Below are positions 10,701-19,700 of a DNA stretch of 64,000 nt, in pieces (the stretch's first letter is position 1; the number at the start of each line of letters is the position of its first letter). The position numbers and the translations under genes were made by a program. Source of the DNA: Argopecten irradians. Taxonomy: Eukaryota > Mollusca > Bivalvia > Pectinida > Pectinidae. The DNA is taken from the NCBI RefSeq assembly GCF_041381155.1, contig NC_091137.1:25713351-25777350 (forward strand). The letters are read 5' to 3'. The notes under the pieces are model-generated. The model was not told the origin of the DNA and did no database searches. It saw only the letters and a list, made by a program, of their open reading frames with translations.

Positions 10701-13700
10701 TCCTTTATAATTACCAAAGTATGCCCCTGTGTACCCCCACCAATCCCAGCATCCTTTATAATTACCAAAGTATGCCCCTGTGTACCCCCACCAATCCCAG
10801 CATCCTTTATAATTACCAAAGTATGCCCCTGTGTACCCCCACCAATCCCAGCATCCTTTATAATTACCAAAGTATGCCCCTGTGTACCCCCACCAATCCC
10901 AGTATCCTTTATAATTACCAAAGTATGCCCCTGTGTACCCCCACCAATCCCAGCATCCTTTATAATTACCAAAGTATGCCCCTGTGTACCCCCACCAATC
11001 CAGCATCCTTTATAATTACCAAAGTATGCCCCTGTGTACCCCCACCAATCCAGTATCCTTTATAATTACCAAAGTATGCCCCTGTGTACCCCCACCAATC
11101 CCAGTATCCTTTATAATTACCAAAGTATGCCCCTGTGTACCCCCACCAATCCCAGTATCCTTTATAATTACCAAAGTATGCCCCTGTGTACCCCCACCAA
11201 TCCTAGTATCCTTTATAATTACCAAAGTATGCCCCTGTGTACCCCCACCAATCCCAGTATCCTTTATAATTACCAAAGTATACCCCTGTGTACCCCCACC
11301 AATCCCAGCATCCTTTATAATTACCAAAGTATGCCCCTGTGTACCCCCACCAATCCCAGTATCCTTTATAATTACCAAAGTATTGCCCCTGTGTACCCCC
11401 ACCAATCCTAGCATCCTTTATAATTACCAAAGTATGCCCCTGTGTACCCCCACCAATCCCAGCATCCTTTATAATTACCAAAGTATGCCCCTGTGTACCC
11501 TCACCAATCCCAGCATCCTTTATAATTACCAAAGTATGCCCCTGTGTACCCCACCAATCCAGTTATCCTTTATAATTACCAAAGTATGCCCCTGTGTACC
11601 CCCACCAATCCCAGCATCCTTTATAGTTACCAAAGTATGCCCCTGTGTACCCCCACCAATCCCAGTATCCTTTATAATTACCAAAGTATGCCCCTGTGTA
11701 CCCCCACCAATCCCAGCATCCTTTATAATTACCAAAGTATGCCCCTGTGTACCCCCACCAATCCCAGCATCCTTTATAATTACCAAAGTATGCCCCTGTG
11801 TACCCCACCAATCCCAGTCATCCTTTATAATTACCAAAGTATACCCCTGTGTACCCCCACCACTACCCAGCATCCTTTATAATTACCAAAGTATGACCCT
11901 GTGTACCCCAACCAATCCCAGCATACCATTTATAATTACCAAAGTATGCCCCTGTGTACCCCCACCAATCCCAGCATCCTTTATTAATTACCAAAGTATG
12001 CCCCTGTGTACCCCCCACCAATCCCAGCATCCTTTATAATTACCAAAGTATGCCCCTGTGTACCCCCAAAGTACCTTGTAATCCATGCCAGCTATCCTTT
12101 ATAATTACCAAAGTATGCCCCTGTGTACCCCCACCAATCCCAGCATCCTTTATAATTACCAAAGTATACCCCTGTGTACCCCCACCAATCCCCAGCATCC
12201 TTTATAATTACCAAAGTATGCCCCTGTGTACCCCCCACCAATCCCAGCATCCTTTATAATTACCAAAGTATGCCCCTGTGTACCCCCACCAATCCCAGTA
12301 TCCTTTATAATTACCAAGTATGCCCCTGTGTACCCCCCACCAATCCCAGTATCCTTTATAATTACCAATGTATGCCCTGTGTACTCCCCACCAATCCCAG
12401 CATCCTTTATAATTACCAAAGTATACCCCTGTGTACCCCCACCAATCCCAGTATCCTTTATAATTACCAAAGTATGCCCCTGTGTACCCCCACCAATCCC
12501 AGCCATCCTTTATAATTACCAAAGTATGCCCCTGTGTACCCCCACCAATCCTAGCATCCTTTATAATTACCAAAGTATGCCCCTGTGTACCCCCACCAAT
12601 CCTAGTAATCCTTTATAATTACCAAAGTACACCCCTGTGTACCCCCACCAATCCTAGTTATCCTTTATAATTACAGAAGTATGCCCCTGTGTACCCCCCA
12701 CCCAATCCCAGCATCCTTTATAATTACCAAAGTATGCCCCTGTGTACCCCACCAATCCAGCATCCCAAAGTATCCCCTGTGTACCCCCAACCAATCCCAG
12801 CATCCTTTTTATAATTACCAAAGTATACCCCTGTGTACCCCCAGACAATCCCTAGCATCCTTTATAATTACCAAAGTATGCCCCTGTGTACCCCCACCAA
12901 TCCTAGTATCCTTTATAATTACCAAAGTATGCCCCTGTGTACCCCCACCAATCCCAGTATCCTTTATAATTACCAAAGTATGCCCCTGTGTACCCCCACC
13001 AATCCTAGTATCCTTTATAATTACCAAAGTATGCCCCTGTGTACCCCCACCAATCCTAGTATCCTTTATAATTACCAAAGTATGCCCCTGTGTACCCCCA
13101 CCAATCCCAGTATCCTTTATAATTACCAAAAGTATGCCCCTGTGTACCCCCACCAATCCCAGCATCCTTTATAATTACCAAAGTATGCCCCTGTGTACCC
13201 CACAATCCCAGCATCCTTTATAATTACCAAAGTATGCCCTGTGTACCCCCACCAATCCCAGCATCCTTTATAATTACCAAAGTATGCCCCTGTGTACCCC
13301 ACCAATCCCAGCATCCTTTATTATTACCAAAAGTATGCCCCTGTGTACCCCCCCACCAATCCCAGCATCCTTTATAATTACCAAAGTATAACCCCCTGTG
13401 TACCCCCACCAATCCCAGCATCCTTTATAATTACCAAAGTATGCCCCTGTGTACCCCCCACCAATCCCAGCATCCTTTATAATTACCAAAGTATGCCCCT
13501 GTGTACCCCCACCAATCCCAGCATCCTTTATAATTACCAAAGTATGCCCCTGTGTACCCCACCAATCCCAGCATCCTTTATAATTACCAAAATATGCCCC
13601 TGTGTACCCCCACCAATCCAAGCATCCTTTATAATTACCAAAGTACCCCTGTGTACCCCCACCAATCCCAGCATCCTTTATAATTACCAAAGTATGCCCC

Positions 13701-16700
13701 TGTGTACCCCCACCAATCCCAGCATCCTTTATAATTACCAAAGTATGCCCCTGTGTACCCCCACCAATCCCAGTATCCTTTATAATTACCAAAGTATGCC
13801 CCTGTGTACCCCCACCAATCCCAGCATCCTTTATAATTACCAAAGTATGCCCCTGTGTACCCCCACCAATCCCAGCATCCTTTATTATTACCAAAGTATG
13901 CCCCTGTGTACCCCCACCAATCCCAGTATCCTTTATAATTACCAAAGTATGCCCCTGTGTACCCCCACCAATCCCAGTATCCTTTATAATTACCAAAGTA
14001 TGCCCTGTGTACCCCCACCAATCCCAGTATCCTTTATAATTACCAAAATATGCCCCCTGTGTACCCCCACCAATCCCAGCATCCTTTATAATTACCAAAA
14101 ATATGCCCCTGTGTACCCCCACCAATCCCAGCATCCTTTATAATTACCAAAGTATGCCCCTGTGTACCCCCACCAATCCCAGTATCCTTTATAATTACCA
14201 AAGTATGCCCCTGTGTACCCCCACCAATCCCAGCATCCTTTATAATTACCAAAGTATGCCCCTGTGTACCCCCACCAATCCCAGCATCCTTTATAATTAC
14301 CAAAATATGCCCCTGTGTACCCCCACCAATCCCAGCATCCTTTATAATTACCAAAGTATGCCCCTGTGTACCCCCACCAATCCCAGTATCCTTTATAATT
14401 ACCAAAGTATGCCCCTGTGTACCCCCACCAATCCCAGCATCCTTTATAATTACCAAAGTATGCCCCTGTGTACCCCCACCAATCCCAGTATCCTTTATAA
14501 TTACCAAAGTATGCCCCTGTGTACCCCCACCAATCCCAGCATCCTTTATAATTACCAAAGTATGCCCCTGTGTACCCCCACCAATCCTAGTATCCTTTAT
14601 AATTACCAAAGTATGCCCCTGTGTACCCCACCCAACCAATCCCAGCATCCTTTTATAATTACCAAAGTATGCCCCTGTGTACCCCACCAATCCCAGCATC
14701 CTTTATAATTACCAAAGTATGCCCCTGTGTACCCCCACCAATCCCAGCATCCTTTATAATTACCAAAGTATGCCCCTGTGTACCCCAACCAATCCCAGCA
14801 TCCTTTATAATTACCAAAGTATGCCCCTGTGTACCCCACCAATCCCAGCATCCTTTATAATTACCAAAGTATGCCCCTGTGTACCCCCACCAATCCCAGC
14901 ATCCTTTATAATTACCAAAGTATGCCCCTGTGTACCCCCACCAATCCCAGCATCCTTTATAATTACCAAAGTATGCCCCTGTGTACCCCCACCAATCCTA
15001 GTATCCTTTATAATTACCAAAGTATGCCCCTGTGTACCCCCACCAATCCCAGCATCCTTTATAATTACCAAAGTATGCCCCTGTGTACCCCCACCAATCC
15101 CAGCATCCTTTATAATTACCAAAGTATGCCCCTGTGTACCCCCACCAATCCCAGTATCCTTTATAATTACCAAAGTATGCCCCTGTGTACCCCCACCAAT
15201 CCCAGCATCCTTTATAATTACCAAAGTATGCCCCTGTGTACCCCCACCAATCCCAGTATCCTTTATAATTACCAAAGTATGCCCCTGTGTACCCCCACCA
15301 ATCCCAGCATCCTTTATAATTACCAAAGTATGCCCCTGTGTACCCCCACCAATCCCAGTATCCTTTATAATTACCAAAGTATGCCCCTGTGTACCCCACC
15401 AATCCCAGCATCCTTTATAATTACCAAAGTATGCCCCTGTGTACCCCCACCAATCCCAGTATCCTTTATAATTACCAAAGTATGCCCCTGTGTACCCCCA
15501 CCAATCCCAGCATCCTTTATAATTACCAAAGTATGCCCCTGTGTACCCCCACCAATCCCAGCATCCTTTATAATTACCAAAGTATGCCCCTGTGTACCCC
15601 CACCAATCCTAGTATCCTTTATAATAACCAAAGTATGCCCCTGTGTACCCCCACCAATCCCAGCATCCTTTATAATTACCAAAGTATGCCCCTGTGTACC
15701 CCCACCAATCTGAGCATCCTTTATAGTTACCAAAGTATGTCCCTGTGTACCCCCACCAATCCCAGCATCCTTTATAATTACCAAAGTATGCCCCTGTGTA
15801 CCCCCACCAATCCCAGCATCCTTTAGGGTTAGTTATGGTAGGGATAACTTGTGGGTACAGAATGATGATGTTGTTGAGTTCTGCCACATCGTTATAGCCG
15901 CCATGACGAACGTACACTTCACCAATAGTTTCCCTAGAACGAGGAACTGTAAAACTTATTGAAATATTTACATAAAAAACCAACTGTTTCGATGACATAT
16001 GAAAAACATTTCTCGCCATCATTCAATACCTAATTTATTGTGGATAGTGTATTTTGTAAATAAAATAACACTCAAAATGGTGCAGTCTCATCACATTAAA
16101 GATAACAGTTTTATCGACCACAATATTTCCATACTGTACAAAGTGACCCCTATTTTGACCGCTTTCTAATCAGATGTAAATACATATGCATTACAATTTC
16201 CTAAGTGAAATGCTTCCTAACACCTAGGGGCTTCGGTGGCTAGGGTTAAGATGTTCCGACATGGTACAACAAGCCCTCCTCCACCCGAGTTCGACCTAAG
16301 TCAAGTTGCCAGGTACTGATCGATGGCGCTGGGTTTTCACAAGGTTCTCCGGTTTTCCTCCATCTCCAACCTGGTAGTAATTAAATAGCCCCGTCTTTCT
16401 ATTGGAGTTAAACCAATTAATCAAATTGAACATAGAAACAATATAAACTACTTGTATATCATACATACCTTCCCATACCGCAGCCGTGCAGCGCAATATG
16501 AAATTTACATTCTGAAAATATATATACATTTTATAGCTTCTTAAAGTACAGTGCGGTGAACCCTATGTCATAATAATATCAAAATTATCTTGAAAACAAG
16601 AGATCTATGAGAGTTTTAAAAGATAGTTGCTAGTTGATATATAATTTGTTAAATATATAATGCAGTAAATCCCTAGTTGTGTTAGTTGAATTTGATGCCA

Positions 16701-19700
16701 CAGGGTTTACAAGCATTCTCAATCTCAAGCCGATACCTTTTGTGTTACATACGTAGATGGCAAGTGGTATGTGAATGCAGAGTAAACAATGCAATTGTAT
16801 AATAAGGTGAGTATTGCCATGGTGAGCAAATTATCATTCCTTCTGTGAACGATTTTCGTATCCATAGATGACAAACTTAACTATGTGGTATATAAAACAT
16901 TTTCTCTCGTACCTAAAAGTGCAAAACTGACTGGTCTAGGGCAATACACTCATGTCGCCTAAGACTGTATTGTATGGCTACCTATGCAATGAAGCCTCTA
17001 GCTCCAATATCGTAGCTCAAAAGACTTTTTGACAGAAAATTGTGTCGTCTTTAGAGCTACAATTGGTGCCTATTACTGCTAATGGAGCAAAGTAATGATT
17101 ATGCAAACCATTATAAAACGTTTGTTTGCATTTTTATTGTACTTGTATGATATCGCTTACCTTCTAGGCAATAAAACTGAACCACATAAAATATAAAATT
17201 CTCATCGAGGCATAATTTTTTTACATAATACATATGAAGGTCTTTGAGAAGGGAATTTATACGGCAAGTCCACAAATTGTGAATTTGACGTCTTGTGAGC
17301 GTTACGGTAGATATTAAGAATGGTAGTTATGTTTGTTTTGGACAAAAATCATATGTAAATGCATGTATACGCATAAAATAATTGGAAACCTACAAAAAAG
17401 TAAAGAAAACGATGCCCGAGTGATTTTCGGAGGCAGTGCTCCACTACGACACATCGGGACTAATTCGTACCCGGCCGAAAGGTATAGTTGGCCGGGTACG
17501 TATATTCGTTCTATGAAGCCTCGTGACGTCACAGCGTCATCAAAATCGCTATTTTATAGGTACAATTTTAACTCTTTTTTTCAGAAACGAGTCTGGATTA
17601 ACTTTAAAAGATACTAACAACGTGATTAGCATTGAAAATATCATCCAATTTTCATGTATGGAGAATTGACTTGAAGTCGCGATTTTTTCGAATTGATTTC
17701 AAAATTGCGTAAAATCATAGTAATAAAATTGCAATAAAACGTCGGGGTATGAGAGAAAAACCTCGGTAAGCCTCGGGTTTTACAACATTTTGTGACCCTC
17801 GTGTAGAATATCCCTATACTTCATATCCACATATGAAAGAGTCTTATATTATCTTCTGTATGGTGTTTAGTAACAACAATTTGACCAAACGAACGTGGTT
17901 TACCCGTATAATGTTGATGTCTCTGGGAACAGACTTCCGGTACATAGACATATCCGGTTACATCCATACTGTATGTAGAGGGAGGCGCCAGATGGAAAAA
18001 CTCTTTCTGATCAAACTTCCGCAACTGAAAATATAAACTCAAAATAAAACGCGTAAAATAAAACAAACGAGTGAAATGCTCAGTTGGGCCTGGTAAAAAC
18101 GTAAATCACAATTACAAAAATGCCAGGAAAATTTCATAACAAAAGAAATGTGTCTGGTATATTGGTATCACTATAGTTAACAAAACTGCCCGGCATATTT
18201 TTGGGGAAAAAACTGCCTGGCAAAAATGTATTGTTACAACGTAAAAGTGCCTGATATATATTAAAAGTGCAAAAACCCGAATCTTATACATATCTATCGT
18301 GAAATGTTACATCAAACATGTCATACTTACTGCATGGGACATGCGTCTGTATAAAAGGCCAATGAAGCGAAGCGCCGTGAAAATCGTCCCTCGTGTGAGT
18401 GTCATTAGTTATCAATCTCTGTCGTTTGTTTATTGTTTCAAAAGGTCAACATTGTTTCTGGTAACCTTAATAACATGTCAATAATTTATACTACTGATTG
18501 AAAAAAAAATCAGTGACAGTTTTCGTCCAATAAAAATGCCAGGCACTTTCACATTGTCCTTATGAATTGCTAGGCAGTTTTTTTTTTTGTCGAAAAAAAT
18601 GCCGGATACATTTTCATGGCCGCAATACATTTTTGCCAGGCAGTCTTTTTGTCCAAAAATATGCCGGACAGTTTTGTAAACTAGTAATATGTGGGACACA
18701 GTTTTTTGGTTATGATATTTGTCTGATATTTATGTAATTATGATACTCGTTTTTGCCAGGCCCATATCGGCCATCGTACGAAAGAGTTATAATATAAAAA
18801 CACACACTTTCAAAATGTCATTAAATATCCACAATCTTTTGTTTCTGATGTAAGAGTTAATTTCTTTTTCAAATGATAACTTTTGCACATTTTTATACCG
18901 CCCAGCAAACATCATCGCTAATCCTAGTTCTCATTTACTTCTATGACAGTCGTCACTCACTTAAACATAAGCATTCTTCTCTATGAAAATCTTACTCACA
19001 TTTCCTTCGATAGCGGAAGCATTCATTGGTTTCTGGAAAAGTGAAAGTATCAAAAACAATAGAAGGGAAAATAATGTTTATAGACAATAAAATGCATTCC
19101 CAGAGATTTAACTATGTATTACTCTGAAAAGCTATGATGTTAGACATACATGAGTAATATAAATACATTGTACATGTATATTGGAACTGAAACTTTAACA
19201 TAAATGAATAGCATCATAAGTTTACTTTTCTTTACTCCCAATACCGTATTGTCAGTATCTATTCAACTGAACAATACTGAAGTTGTGTATTTAACTGTAA
19301 TAGTCAATTTATGACTCAAACTGGTTTTGGATTTCTTGGCCAACAGAGCATGTCGTTATATGTCGTATTGTATCTGCTTTAGAAATGACCAATAGATGCT
19401 GGACCACTGACCTTGAGATGACCGCCATAGATGTGATTGAGAAGGTCGTAAGCGGCGTTATAGTTACAGTTATTAAGGTAACCAGTGGACGACGACAGGG
19501 TGCCGCACTGTCCTCCATAGTTTTCAGTCGGCTGTAAAGTGCAACTTATCAAATTATATATAAAAAATACTAACACTTAAGGATTAACTTGAATAGATTT
19601 TTTATGTTATGGAGATATAACACAAAAATCTTAGTGTACTCTAAATAAACCGCGAAGCGGTTTATGATGAGAGTACACTCAGATTTTTGTGTTATATCTC

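Noticed and set aside
7907..15826. Many long open frames on both strands of the 51-bp array, up to 671 codons, as separate protein genes
   Set aside because: They are shifted readings of one 51-bp unit with four stop-free frames and break at indels. Only the minus-strand end at 15782-15933 belongs to a gene.
15609..16022. 137-codon minus-strand frame starting [11 protein letters not shown] as a stand-alone gene
   Set aside because: Its first part is intron 7 and its last part is the array; only 15933-15782 is exon 8 of the esterase.
19309..19518. 69-codon frame [11 protein letters not shown] as a gene
   Set aside because: It is a shifted reading of esterase exon 4 running past the GTCAGT donor.
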